Source: Pseudarthrobacter sp. NamE2
GTDB lineage: Bacteria > Actinomycetota > Actinomycetes > Actinomycetales > Micrococcaceae
NCBI RefSeq assembly: GCF_005796205.1
Contig: NZ_VAHN01000007.1
Span: 151,399-215,398, forward strand
Reading direction: 5' to 3'
DNA: 64,000 nucleotides
The notes under the pieces were generated by a model that had not been told where the DNA came from, did no database searches, and saw only the letters and a list, made by a program, of their open reading frames with translations. Shown one piece after another: positions 51,911-61,080 of this stretch; position 1 is the stretch's first letter, and each line of letters begins with the position of its first letter. Position numbers and translations under genes: made by a program.

Positions 51911-52915
51911 ATGTCATCACTAACTAACCGGCGCCAAGAAGAGGTCTTTGACGACGAAGCCTTGGTAACCGTCATCGGCGAGTCACTCGTCGACATCATC
52001 GATGACTCCCGCCACGGGCACAGCGCGCCCGAGACCCATCCGGGTGGCAGCCCACTAAACGTAGCCGTCGGGTGTGCACGTCTGGACCTGCGGACCAAAC
52101 TCGTCACCCACTTCTCCGACGACCGCTACGGGCAGATGGTCGCTGACCATCTGGAAAGAAACGCTGTCCAGGCGATCGTGGGAGGTTTGCGGCCGACCTC
52201 AACCGCACTGGCGTCCCTGGACCAAAAAGGCTCGGCTCAATACACCTTTGCCATCAGTTGGGACATTAATGGAGCTCCCGTCCCCGCCCTGGCCGCGGTA
52301 CAGAGCTCGCTCCACGTCCACACCGGATCCATCGCCACTGTCTTGCCCCCGGGCAACAAGTGCGTCATGGGACTGATCGAGGCAGCACGGCCCCACGCCA
52401 CGATCAGCTACGACCCCAACTGCCGGCCGAACATCAGCCCCGACGCAGCCGCGGTCCGGGAGGAGGCCGAAAGGTTTGTCGCAGTCAGTGACATCGTCAA
52501 AGCCAGCGACGAGGACCTCCGCTGGCTTTATCCCGACAGAACCCTGGAGGAGTCAATTGCGGCGTGGCTGAACCTCGGTCCTGGGATAGTCGCACTAACG
52601 CGCGGCGCCAGTGGTTCGGTCATCCTCAGCCGCTCCGGACGGATCGACCTACCAGGTGAAACCGTCGCCGTGGCAGACACTGTCGGGGCCGGGGATTCCT
52701 TCATGGCTGCACTGATCGCTGGCCTCGCTCATCTGACTCTGCTAGGTGCTTCCGCCAGGCGACGCCTCTACGGAATCACGCAGGAACAGCTTCACGCCCT
52801 GGCCTGCTACGCAAACACGGCCGCCGCCATCACTTGCTCCACCCCGGGTGCCAACCCGCCCCGCTTAGCGGAGCTCGGACCCGTAACGATACCGTCCTTC
52901 GTCCGGGAAAGTTAG
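51911..52915 (+). CDS. PfkB-family carbohydrate kinase, probable fructokinase
   Basis: ATG at 51911 with AAGGAGG upstream; 334 residues. PfkB signatures: HPGGSPLNVAVGCARLDL near the N-terminus (GG motif) and the ATP/anion-hole motif DTVGAGDSFMAALIAG with catalytic Asp near residue 257. Also ISYDPNCRPNISP and VALTRGASGSVILS. With the polyol dehydrogenase upstream it would phosphorylate the ketose product, delivering fructose 6-phosphate to glycolysis. Confidence 0.92.
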   Translation: MSSLTNRRQEEVFDDEALVTVIGESLVDIIDDSRHGHSAPETHPGGSPLNVAVGCARLDLRTKLVTHFSDDRYGQMVADHLERNAVQAIVGGLRPTSTALASLDQKGSAQYTFAISWDINGAPVPALAAVQSSLHVHTGSIATVLPPGNKCVMGLIEAARPHATISYDPNCRPNISPDAAAVREEAERFVAVSDIVKASDEDLRWLYPDRTLEESIAAWLNLGPGIVALTRGASGSVILSRSGRIDLPGETVAVADTVGAGDSFMAALIAGLAHLTLLGASARRRLYGITQEQLHALACYANTAAAITCSTPGANPPRLAELGPVTIPSFVRES

Positions 52916-53098
52916 GCACAGACGCACCCTACGATTCGACCGGTCCGGCACTATTTTGCGGCACAAATGCACCTCTCCTGACAGTGGCGCTGACGGCACG
53001 CCCGGCGGGCATGCGGCGTCACAGACTCCTGGCTGCCCGCTGCCAAACATTTCATCCGGGCAGCAAGCCCGTATTCATCTGTAAGAAAGGGAAACTTA

Positions 53099-53317
53099 AT
53101 GATCAAGATGACGCAACCGGGGCAGTTCCGGATCACCGTCACCCATCCGAGCCAAATCGATGCCGAGTTGTGCGCAGCCGAGTTGCTGGTGCGCCCGTAC
53201 GCTCACGACGCCCGGCAGGGGATACTAGTCACTCGGTTGGACCACGGGAAATACACTGTTGCACCAGACGCCAGCGTCCCCTATGGGGTAACCGACGAAC
53301 GCGATACCGCCCTGTAG
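53099..53317 (+). CDS. Small hypothetical protein, 72 aa
   Basis: ATG at 53099 preceded by AAAGGGAAA, a good ribosome site, 183 bp after the kinase. Reads MIKMTQPGQFRITVTHPSQI then AELLVRPYAHDARQGILVTR and HGKYTVAPDASVPYGVTDE. No membrane segment, signal or recognised family; looks like a small beta-rich domain. It may be the last gene of the polyol operon or an independent gene. Confidence 0.6.
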   Translation: MIKMTQPGQFRITVTHPSQIDAELCAAELLVRPYAHDARQGILVTRLDHGKYTVAPDASVPYGVTDERDTAL

Positions 53318-53820
53318 CCACCCACGCCGCCTATCCGGCCACTCCTCGTCGGTGAAACTCCCGATGCAGCCGAGTCGAGTACGTCTTGCTCGGCAGGGCG
53401 TACTCATCCCGCGGTTGAGCCTGTGCTGTATGTGCTGGGCCGGGGAATCTCGCCGAGTGCTTGAGCGGGCGTTGGCGCTCTTGCCATGATTTTTTCCAAC
53501 CTCTTCCTGCAAAACTTTGGAGTGGTGTCATTAGATGGGTCCACGCAGTCTCTTTGGTCTTCACGCAGGTGTACTGCTCACTACCGATTCTCTGCACGCT
53601 TCGTTGAACCCGTGGACCGGGTGTCGAGATAGCCCATAACCAACGCCGCTGCGACGAGGGCAGCCGAGAAGGGCATACACGCAATCCACCGGCGTCATTG
53701 CACTAGTTACGAGCAAGCTACCGATATATCTGCCCAGCCTTGGTTCTCGTTCTGGCCGGCTGCGCTGGTTGTCCGTCAGATTCGTTTCGGTGTACCTCCA
53801 GCAGCGAAAGCTCATGGAAC

Positions 53821-53904
53821 GTCGACACAGTTGAGGCCGAGACAGCCATGAAGAAACACCTCGACGCTGTCGGGGCGGCCGTTGGCCCGATCACTGCCCA
53901 GTAA
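53821..53904 (+). pseudogene. Possible fragment of a GntR/FCD regulator C-terminus
   Basis: Reads VDTVEAETAMKKHLDAVGAA VGPITAQ and a stop. The ETAMKKHLDAV pattern is like the last helix of FCD-domain GntR regulators (EAxxAMRxHL). Too short to be sure. Confidence 0.3.
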
Positions 53905-54082
53905 CGGCAATACTAGGGCTTCAAGCGTGCTCCCCACTTATCGAATCAATCCCCGCACCTAATGCCTCTAGGGCCAAATCTGCTAAAAGTTAGGCGAGGT
54001 CGAACCTTGCCTTGCTAACCAGGCGCCGATGCGGAAATTTCCGGAGACCCCGGCGCGCAGGCTTGGAGTTCGTCCAGCTAGC

Positions 54083-54108
54083 GCACACCCCAACCTGACG
54101 TCAGGTAG
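54083..54108 (-). repeat. Dispersed repeat, short copy D
   Basis: GCGCACACCCCAACCTGACG plus TCAGG: the left-end block of copies A-C, identical to B and C over most of its length, without the remaining blocks. Confidence 0.5.
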
Positions 54109-54236
54109 CACATCAAAACCACGTTAGATTAGGGCTAGATACGCCGATTCCGACACTCCGTGCAGCAGGTCTTAAGGTCCATCCTGACACTCCCCGCCCT
54201 GACAGAGGCCGCGGCCAGAAACCTAAACCATTTCCC

Positions 54237-54883
54237 GACGCCGGCCTGCACCTGGACCTGGAGCGGCTGGACCGCCGCTTGGCGGACCTGCAGGAGGTGC
54301 AGTCCGCAGTGACCGGCTACATCGAGCACGACCTTGCCCTCCGACAGCCCGGACCACCCGGAAACCCTTGCGCTGTTCCTGGCCCTGCTGCACGTATATA
54401 TGGAAGTGGGCCGCGTGGTCCCGGCCGAGCGGTTGAACGCCCGCTCCCAGCAGATAGGAAGCCACCGGAACGTTCCGTGCAGTGTCTGCCCAGTCCGGCG
54501 CGGAGGTGAGTGCCACGGCGTTCATCGAGGCCCGGCTGCCGTCCACGTCGGTGGCCCGTTCGCTGAATGTCGTACTTTCATCCCTGCACTCCAGCGGGAT
54601 CGGCACCGAGCAGCAGCTACTCACGGCCGAGGGCATCCACTCCACCGGCAAGCTGCTGGTGAACCCGGATTATCGGCTGGTGGGCGCGGACGGTCAGGCG
54701 CAGGAGACCCTGTTCGGCATCGGTCCCGGCACGTCCGGCTGGGGAGCCGGTGCCTTCGCCCGGCCCAACACCAAGGCCGCGCCGTTCCGAGAGAACGACG
54801 CTCTGGCGCGGACCATCCTCACCACCGCCCGCGGACTCTCCGCCACAATATCTCCAGAACCCACCGCCGTCGGAAAGAACTGA
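54237..54883 (+). pseudogene. FAD/NAD(P)-binding protein, deleted and frameshifted
   Basis: Fragments in three frames: DLERLDRRLADLQEVQSAVT and GYIEHDLALRQ; HPETLALFLALLHVYMEVGR and AERLNARSQQIG; then from about 54482 AFIEARLPSTSVARSLNVVL, STGKLLVNPDYRLVGADGQA and GIGPGTSGWGAGAFARPNTK to a TGA at 54881. Order and content match the C-terminal half of actinobacterial FAD-NAD(P)-binding (NAD_binding_9-like) proteins of about 600 residues. The FAD-binding N-terminus is absent and an internal piece between NARSQQ and the C-terminal block is deleted. Confidence 0.7.
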
Positions 54884-54894
54884 ACGCAAGGAGG

Positions 54895-55401
54895 GTGGAC
54901 CGCGCAGCCTTGACGGTGCTCAACCTGCCCATGCACGATCCCCGCGTCCGGCCGCTGCTGGACGAACTCGCCGTCGAGTACGACACCTGTTACGGCGACC
55001 GCTTGGGGCGCAGCGCTGCGCCGAGGAACTGAACAAGTACCCGGCCGCGGAGTTTGAGGGTCCCGGCGGCGCGTTGCTGGTGGCCCAGGAAAACGGGGAG
55101 TCCATCGCCGGCGGTGCCTTCCGCAGGTTATGACGCCACCACCGCCGAACTGAAACGGATCTGGACCTCCTCAGCCCACCGCCGTCGTGGTTTGGCCCGC
55201 CTGGTGCTCGCCGAACTCGAAGCCCTGACAGCCCGCCGCGGATACACCCGGATCTACCTCACCACAGGTCCCGGGCAGCCCGAGGCCAAGCACCTCGACC
55301 TCAGCACCGGTTACCAGCCGCAGTTCGACGTCTCGGCCGACCCGGAAACCGTGGGCATCCTGACGTTCACCAAGGACCTGCCGGCAGCGTCGGACAACTG
55401 A
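54895..55401 (+). pseudogene. GNAT acetyltransferase with two frameshifts
   Basis: Read across frames: TVLNLPMHDPRVRPLLDELA, VEYDTCYGDR; then CAEELNKYPAAEFEGPGGAL and AQENGESIAGGAFRR; then TAELKRIWTSSAHRRRGLAR (acetyl-CoA-binding RRRGLA loop), LVLAELEALTARRGYTRIYL and TGYQPQFDVSADPETVGILT to the stop at 55401. All GNAT core motifs remain, so only shifts near 54998 and 55125 inactivate it. Recent decay or sequencing error are both possible. Confidence 0.75.
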
Positions 55402-55449
55402 CCGGCCCGGTACCTCGGCTCCCGGTTGATGCGCCGCTAAGCTAGCGCC

Positions 55450-57168
55450 ATGGCCGGGAAAACCACTGCAGAGAAGCTTGCCACCATCCAAAAGGGCTAC
55501 ACGCTGGAGGGAGCCACTATCGAGCTCGGAGCCGCCATCGTGGACGGTGAACTCCACAAGGACGCGCCCGTACGGCTGCCACTGGCCATGATGAACCGGC
55601 ACGGGCTGGTGGCCGGCGCCACCGGCACGGGCAAAACGGTCACGCTGCACATGATGGCCGAACAGCTGTCCGCCGCCGGGGTTCCCGTCTTCCTCGCCGA
55701 CATCAAGGGCGACCTGTCCGGACTGGCCACCGGGGCGGCCGGCAGCGAGAAGCTCAGGACCCGCACCGAGAGCATCGGCCAGCCCTGGCAGGGCAAGGCG
55801 TTTCCGGTGGAGTTCCTGGCGCTCGGCGGCGACGGTAACGGCGTCCCGGTCCGGGCCACAGTCACCTCATTCGGGCCCATCCTGCTGTCCCGCATCATGG
55901 AGCTGAATGACACCCAGGAGTCCAGCCTGCAGCTGGTGTTCTACTTCGCGGACAAGAACGGCCTGGAGCTGATTGACCTCAAGGACCTGCGGGCGGTCAT
56001 CTCGTTCCTCACCTCCCCCGAAGGCAAGGACCAGCTGAAGGAACTCGGCGGACTGTCCAAAGCCACAGCCGGGGTGATCCTGCGCGAACTGGTGAACCTC
56101 GAGGCCCAGGGACTGGAAAAGTTCTTCGGCGAACCCGAGTTCGATACCGCCGAGCTGCTCCGCACCGCACCGGACGGCCGCGGCGTGGTCACCTGCCTGG
56201 AGCTGCCAACCCTGCAGACCAAACCGCTGCTGTTCTCCACGTTTCTGATGTGGCTCCTGGCCGACCTCTTCGAGGACCTCCCGGAGGCCGGCGACCTGGA
56301 CAAACCCAAGCTGGTGTTCTTCCTCGATGAGGCACACCTGCTCTTCAACGGCGCGTCGAAAGCATTCCTCGAGGCCATCACCACCACAGTACGGCTCATC
56401 CGGTCCAAAGGAGTGGGCATCTTCTTTGTCACCCAGACACCCAAGGATGTCCCCGCCGACGTCCTGGGCCAGCTGGCCAACCGCGTCCAGCACGCCCTGC
56501 GCGCGTTCACCCCGGAGGACGCCAAGGCCCTGAAAGCCACGGTCTCCACCTTCCCGGTCAGCGACTACGACCTCGAGGAGACCCTGACGTCCGCGGGCAT
56601 CGGCGAGGCTGTCATAACCGTCATGAACGACAGGGGTGCGCCCACCCCCGTGGCGCACACCCGGCTGCGGGCCCCCGAGTCCGTCATGGGGCCCAGCGAC
56701 GAAGCCCTGGTCCGGAGCACTGTGGCTTCGTCCGCTTTGCTGCCGAAGTACGGGACCGCCGTTGACAACCCTTCCGCCTACGAGAAGCTCACCGGCAAGG
56801 CGGCAGCGCCCACCGGCCCGGCCGCCACTGGCATGCCTGCTCCGGATTCGGGCATCCCGGCCGGCGGGTATGACCTTGATGCGGAAGCCCGCCGGATCGA
56901 GGAGGAGATCCTGGGCCGGTCCAGCAGCAGGCCCGCACCGCGCCGGGACACTCCGGCCCGGGACGCCGGTTATGACGCTCCCCGGGCACCCCGCAGGCAG
57001 CAGCCTGAGTCCCAGCCGGCCGGCGGAATGATGGACGACCTGGGCGTGGTCCTCGGCGGTGCCCTGGGCGGCGGGCTGAAGAGCATGGCACGGTCGGTCG
57101 GAACGCAGCTGGGTCGGGAGCTGTTGCGCGGGGTGTTCGGCACGTCGTCCCGGCGCCGCCGCCGCTGA
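55450..57168 (+). CDS. HerA-like P-loop ATPase (DUF853)
   Basis: ATG at 55450; 572 residues. Walker A VAGATGTGKTVTLHMMAEQL, Walker B KLVFFLDEAHLLFNGASKAF, sensor-like KGVGIFFVTQTPKDVPADVL and the Arg/Asn-rich ANRVQHALRAFTPEDAKALK. These make it a DUF853 'helicase HerA-like' protein, related to FtsK/HerA hexameric DNA pumps. Residues 450-572 are low-complexity (Ala/Pro/Arg) and end in RRRRR, perhaps contacting nucleic acid. Function in vivo unknown; no NurA-type nuclease is adjacent. Confidence 0.92.
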   Translation: MAGKTTAEKLATIQKGYTLEGATIELGAAIVDGELHKDAPVRLPLAMMNRHGLVAGATGTGKTVTLHMMAEQLSAAGVPVFLADIKGDLSGLATGAAGSEKLRTRTESIGQPWQGKAFPVEFLALGGDGNGVPVRATVTSFGPILLSRIMELNDTQESSLQLVFYFADKNGLELIDLKDLRAVISFLTSPEGKDQLKELGGLSKATAGVILRELVNLEAQGLEKFFGEPEFDTAELLRTAPDGRGVVTCLELPTLQTKPLLFSTFLMWLLADLFEDLPEAGDLDKPKLVFFLDEAHLLFNGASKAFLEAITTTVRLIRSKGVGIFFVTQTPKDVPADVLGQLANRVQHALRAFTPEDAKALKATVSTFPVSDYDLEETLTSAGIGEAVITVMNDRGAPTPVAHTRLRAPESVMGPSDEALVRSTVASSALLPKYGTAVDNPSAYEKLTGKAAAPTGPAATGMPAPDSGIPAGGYDLDAEARRIEEEILGRSSSRPAPRRDTPARDAGYDAPRAPRRQQPESQPAGGMMDDLGVVLGGALGGGLKSMARSVGTQLGRELLRGVFGTSSRRRRR

Positions 57169-57269
57169 CTGTCGCGCTGTCCAAGGCGCCCTTTTCCGGC
57201 TGTCCCACGCGCCGTCGTCGTACGTTTTTCCCGCCTGGACCCACCGGATGAGGGGAGACACCAACTTCA

Positions 57270-58301
57270 GTGTCCGTTCGCACTGCCGTTACTGTAAGAA
57301 CCGTGCAGATGAGTCAAGCGTTGGTGAGGATAGCGGCCGGGTGGCTGCTGGGCCTCATGCTTGCCGTCGCAGGAGCCGTGGTGGCCGTGAACCTGGTGAA
57401 CAACACCGTGGCCAGCCCGCAGCAGCCTGTGCGCGAGTATCTGGACGCGCTGCAAGACGGTGACGGCGGCAAGGCGCTGGGGCTGTTGCGGGCCACCGTT
57501 CCACCGAGCAACGCCGCCATGCTGGACGGGACCGGGCTTCAGACCGCGGCGTCCCGGTTGGCGAACATCGAGATCGGCGACCCGGTGGAACGCCCAGGCG
57601 ACCAGGTGGTGGTGCCCATGGAGTACACCATCGACGGCAGCCGGCTCCGCACCGACTTCCTGCTGGAAAAGACCGGCACCGAATGGATCTTCTTTAACAC
57701 CTGGGCTTTTGTTCCCACCCGGCTGCCCACCATCGACATCACCGTGGTGAACGGCAACCGGGCCAACGTCAACGGGGTGCCGGTAAACATGCCCAACGGC
57801 CGGAACTCCTTTGCCGTGTTCTACCCCGGCGAATATGAAGCCGCCCTGGACGGACAGTACTTTTCCGCCCCCGCAAGCCGGGCAACAGTGACGGCCCGCG
57901 ACGTCCCGGTCGCGCCACTCAACCTCCTCACCCAGGCCACGGGCAAGCTGAAGGAGGACGTGGCGGGCAAGGTCAAGGAGTTCCTGGACAACTGCGCCGC
58001 GGAAGCCATGAAGGAGCAGCGGCTGCAGCCGGACTGCCCGTTCTACTACGCGAGCAACAACAGGGTGCAGGACGGCAGCATCAAGTGGACCGTCACCGAA
58101 TACCCCAACGTCTCGATCGAACCTTTCGACGGCCGCTGGGTGGTGGCGCCGCTGGACGGCAAGGCCAAGGTGGAAGCCCTGCAGCAGAACCTGTTCACCG
58201 GTGTCTGGTATCCGCTCGAGGAAGAGGTGGACTTCAGCTTCACCACCCGCCTGGACGTCTCCGGTGACACCGTCAAGGTCACCCCGATGCTGACCTTCTA
58301 G
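57270..58301 (+). CDS. Single-pass secreted/membrane protein, unknown function
   Basis: GTG at 57270 with GGGGAGA upstream; 343 residues. One N-terminal membrane anchor (LLGLMLAVAGAVVAVNLV), then an extracellular region with VREYLDALQDGDGGKALGLL, typical of NTF2-like or DUF4878-like start. Later pieces include TFELL-free stretches such as PNGRNSFAVFYPGEYEAALD and EFLDNCAAEAMKEQRLQPDC (two Cys, possible disulfide). C-terminus YPLEEEVDFSFTTRLDV. Common in actinobacteria as a hypothetical protein; role unknown. Confidence 0.8.
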   Translation: MSVRTAVTVRTVQMSQALVRIAAGWLLGLMLAVAGAVVAVNLVNNTVASPQQPVREYLDALQDGDGGKALGLLRATVPPSNAAMLDGTGLQTAASRLANIEIGDPVERPGDQVVVPMEYTIDGSRLRTDFLLEKTGTEWIFFNTWAFVPTRLPTIDITVVNGNRANVNGVPVNMPNGRNSFAVFYPGEYEAALDGQYFSAPASRATVTARDVPVAPLNLLTQATGKLKEDVAGKVKEFLDNCAAEAMKEQRLQPDCPFYYASNNRVQDGSIKWTVTEYPNVSIEPFDGRWVVAPLDGKAKVEALQQNLFTGVWYPLEEEVDFSFTTRLDVSGDTVKVTPMLTF

Positions 58302-58428
58302 GGTCCCTTTCACCGCTGCGTCACGCTGGGCACCCTTTTGGGCCAACTGCACTGCCCAGCCCTTGAGTTTCCGGGGTTGTGGCTCGCGGTGCCCGCCAAA
58401 AACACGTTCCGCGTGACGCCGACGTTCC

Positions 58429-58959
58429 TTACCGCCGTCGTGCCAGGACCTGCAGTACCCGGGCAACCATAACGTCGGGACGGTGGACGACGTCCGCGTA
58501 GTAGTACCTCAAGGCCGTATACCCCTGTCGCACCGACTCGTTGTTCCGCCGGTGGTCCTTCTGTACCTGCTTCCACTCGGCATGGTGCCGGCCGTCGAGC
58601 TCCATTACCAGCCAGCCGTCCAACAGCAGGTCGACGTACCCGACGCTCTCCAGGTAAACCTGCGCCTGCACCGATATGCCGGCTTGACGGAAGTACGTCC
58701 TGGCCAGCGTCTCCAGCAGTGAGTCCGCTCCGGTGTCCACCCAGTCCAGCACTGCCCTGGCCCTCCCGTTCCGTTTACCCGGCAGCCGATCGCGCGGGAC
58801 TCCGATGGTCATGTCGCCGCGGGCCACTGCGCACTCGACCATCACCAGCGACTCCGGAAAGGGCAGGCAACGGCATGGATCAGCAGATCGGCAAGGGCCG
58901 CCACCGGCCGGTGCGGTGAAGGCGGCAACAGCAGGGCATGTTTTTGGGTTGTGCCCCAC
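58429..58959 (-). CDS. DUF559/PD-(D/E)XK nuclease-like protein, short form
   Basis: About 176 residues if read from the first GTG/ATG; the start is uncertain. The C-terminal 95 residues are a clear Vsr-like/DUF559 fold: SLLETLARTYFRQAGISVQA, VYLESVGYVDLLLDGWLVME, LDGRHHAEWKQVQKDHRRNN, ALRYYYADVVHRPDVMVARV. The Asp in GYVDLLL and Glu in VMELDG fit the nuclease centre. Full-length actinobacterial relatives are about 280-300 residues with an N-terminal AbiEi-like domain; that part is reduced to a Pro/Cys-rich stretch, so the gene may be 5'-truncated. Confidence 0.65.
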   Translation of the reverse strand: MGHNPKTCPAVAAFTAPAGGGPCRSADPCRCLPFPESLVMVECAVARGDMTIGVPRDRLPGKRNGRARAVLDWVDTGADSLLETLARTYFRQAGISVQAQVYLESVGYVDLLLDGWLVMELDGRHHAEWKQVQKDHRRNNESVRQGYTALRYYYADVVHRPDVMVARVLQVLARRR

Positions 58960-59006
58960 GGCACAGCCGCGGAATCACGCGGTTTCACCGAAGCCGGGTA
59001 CCCAAA

Positions 59007-59046
59007 AGGCTGCTGCCCGTGACACCAGAGTCACGGGCAGCAGCCT
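59007..59046 (-). terminator. Strong terminator of the CopD-CtaG/NHL operon
   Basis: A perfect 17-bp stem (AGGCTGCTGCCCGTGAC) with a 6-nt loop, followed on the minus strand by TTTTGGG. It lies 28 bp beyond the stop of the NHL/thioredoxin gene. Confidence 0.85.
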
Positions 59047-59073
59047 CTCAAAGACTTACGACGGGGCCGAAGG

Positions 59074-61080
59074 TCAGTCCATGCCGCGGAGGTCCAGGAC
59101 CAGTTCGGTGTCGCCGTCGCCCTGCAGCACCACCGGAATGCCCCAATCCTGCTGGTACAGGTGGCAGGCGGCGTGGTCCGGGATCTCGCCATCCTCGGTC
59201 TCGGGACCGTCACATGCTGCGGCTCGGGCGGTAATGTGCAGCACGCCCTCCGGTACATCCGGGGACAGCTCAACAGTCCGGAGCAGGCCCACGGAGGTCC
59301 CGCCGCCGGACACCAGCAGCTCCGGCGGGGTGGACGAGATCTTCAGCTGCGTGGGGTCGCCCCAGCGGTCATCCAACTTCTGCCCGGTGGGGGCGGTAAA
59401 GCGGACGGTCAGCTCCAGCGGGCCCGGCGCCACGGGGCTCTTGGGCCGGTGGGTCTGGGACGCGCCCTCGTCCACCTGCTGGGCTTCCTTGGGGATCGGA
59501 ACGTACACCAGCTGGTGCTGGTTGGCCTCAACCACCACCAGCAGCGGCTCGGAGCCGGCCGAGTGGGTGTGATCGACGATCACGTCCGAGGGCTCAAGGA
59601 GGCCGCGGGCCAGGGTGCTGACAGTCCCGGAGGAAGGATCGTAGCGGCGGACGGCACCGTTGTAGGTGTCCGCGATAGCCACCGAACCGTCGGGCAGGAC
59701 CGTCACGCCCAGCGGGTGCTGCAGGCGTGCCTCGGCCGCTGCGCCGTCCCGGAAACCGAAGTCGAACAGGCCCTTGCCGACGGCGGTCTCCACCGTGATG
59801 GTGCGGTCGTCGGCAATCACCAGCTTGCGGAGGGCGGACGTCTCCGAATCGGCCACCCAGATGTTGCCGTCGGCGTCCTCGGCCACACCGGAGGGCTGGG
59901 CGAACCAGGACTCGTGGGCCGGGCCGTCCAGCAGGCCTTCGAGGCCGTTGCCGGCGATGATGTCCACTTCACCGCCAACGGGGTCGAAGCTGAAGATCTG
60001 GTGCGTGCCGGCCATGGCGATCACCACGGCGTCCAGCTTCCGTGACCACACCAGGTCCCACGGAGAACTCAGCGATACCTCGAGCGAGTGCTCGCTCAGC
60101 TTGCCTGTGAACCCGGCGGCGTCCTCATCCACGCGGGCCGGGCCGGTTTCCAGCAGGCGCTGGATCCCGTTACCGGCGAGCGTGGAGGCCTTGCCGTCCG
60201 TGAGGGACAGGCCGCGCAGGCGGTGGTTGACGGAGTCGGCAATAACGACGTCGTACCCGACCTTGGCTGCCACTTCTTCCGGCAGCATGACCAGGCCCTG
60301 GGGTTCGTTGAACCGGGCGGTGGCTTCCTGACCGGCGGCGGGGCCGTCGACATAGCCCTTGGTGCCCGAGCCGAAGGTTGCCAGGACCGTCTTGAAGTCG
60401 GTGTCCAGTTCCACCAGGCGGTGGTGGCCGGTGTCGGTGACCAGCCAGGAACCGGAAGTTGCGGCACCTGCTGCCGCGCCGCCGTCGTCCGCTGCTCCTG
60501 AAGCAGACCCTCGTCCGGCGGGCATGAAGAGGGCCTTGCCCGGGAACCGCAGGGTGCCGGAGGTCGGCTCGGGGGCCACGTACGGGCCGGAACCGCGGTG
60601 GAGCGTGCCCTTGGCCTCGTGTTCGGCGATGAGTTCGGGGATCAGGACCGCCAGCCCGTCCGCGTGACCCTCACCGGAGAGGTGCGCCACGATGTAGCCC
60701 TCGGGGTCGATGACCACCAGGGTGGGCCAGGCGCGGGCGGTGTACGCCTTCCATGTGTCCAGTTCGGGGTCGTCCAGGACAGGGTGGTGGATTTCGTAGC
60801 GCTCGACGGCGGCAGCGAGGGCAACGGGGTCGGCCTCGTGCTCGAACTTGGGCGAATGGACCCCGACCGTCACCAGGACGTCCGAGTACTCCTCTTCCAG
60901 CGGACGCAGCTCGTCCAGGACGTGCAGGCAGTTGATGCAGCAGAACGTCCAGAAGTCCAGCAGCACGATTTTGCCGCGCAGGGCTTCGAGGTCGAGTGTC
61001 TTGCCGCCGGTGTTCAACCAGTTGCGGCCCACTAGTTCAGAGGCACGGACCCGGGCGTGGGTGCGTACGGTTTCGCTCAT
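59074..61080 (-). CDS. Thioredoxin-fold plus NHL-repeat protein (NHLRC2-like)
   Basis: ATG at 61078-61080, one base overlapping the stop of the CopD-CtaG gene (TGATG), so the two are co-transcribed; 668 residues. The N-terminal thioredoxin-like domain (residues 1-160) has VLLDFWTFCCINCLHVLDEL with a CxxC motif, AWPTLVVIDPEGYIVAHLSG. The rest is a six-bladed NHL propeller: HHRLVELDTDFKTVLATFGS, ARFNEPQGLVMLPEEV, DVVIADSVNHRLRGLSL, ISLSSPWDLVWSRKL-like blocks, QPSGVAEDADGNIWVADSET, QHPLGVTVLPDGSVAIADTY. No signal peptide. A redox role is plausible; its partnering with a copper/oxidase assembly factor suggests cysteine or copper handling (inference). Confidence 0.9.
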   Translation of the reverse strand: MSETVRTHARVRASELVGRNWLNTGGKTLDLEALRGKIVLLDFWTFCCINCLHVLDELRPLEEEYSDVLVTVGVHSPKFEHEADPVALAAAVERYEIHHPVLDDPELDTWKAYTARAWPTLVVIDPEGYIVAHLSGEGHADGLAVLIPELIAEHEAKGTLHRGSGPYVAPEPTSGTLRFPGKALFMPAGRGSASGAADDGGAAAGAATSGSWLVTDTGHHRLVELDTDFKTVLATFGSGTKGYVDGPAAGQEATARFNEPQGLVMLPEEVAAKVGYDVVIADSVNHRLRGLSLTDGKASTLAGNGIQRLLETGPARVDEDAAGFTGKLSEHSLEVSLSSPWDLVWSRKLDAVVIAMAGTHQIFSFDPVGGEVDIIAGNGLEGLLDGPAHESWFAQPSGVAEDADGNIWVADSETSALRKLVIADDRTITVETAVGKGLFDFGFRDGAAAEARLQHPLGVTVLPDGSVAIADTYNGAVRRYDPSSGTVSTLARGLLEPSDVIVDHTHSAGSEPLLVVVEANQHQLVYVPIPKEAQQVDEGASQTHRPKSPVAPGPLELTVRFTAPTGQKLDDRWGDPTQLKISSTPPELLVSGGGTSVGLLRTVELSPDVPEGVLHITARAAACDGPETEDGEIPDHAACHLYQQDWGIPVVLQGDGDTELVLDLRGMD

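Larger units (their letters stand above)
53318..54236. other. Decayed spacer
   Basis: About 900 bases with no intact gene. Contains a short GntR-like fossil (53821-53904) and a short piece of the dispersed repeat (54083-54108). Marks the boundary between the sugar block and core-type genes. Confidence 0.5.

Noticed and set aside
55867..57264. 465-codon minus-strand frame opposite the HerA-like gene
   Set aside because: No motifs; the plus strand has Walker A and B in a complete DUF853 protein.
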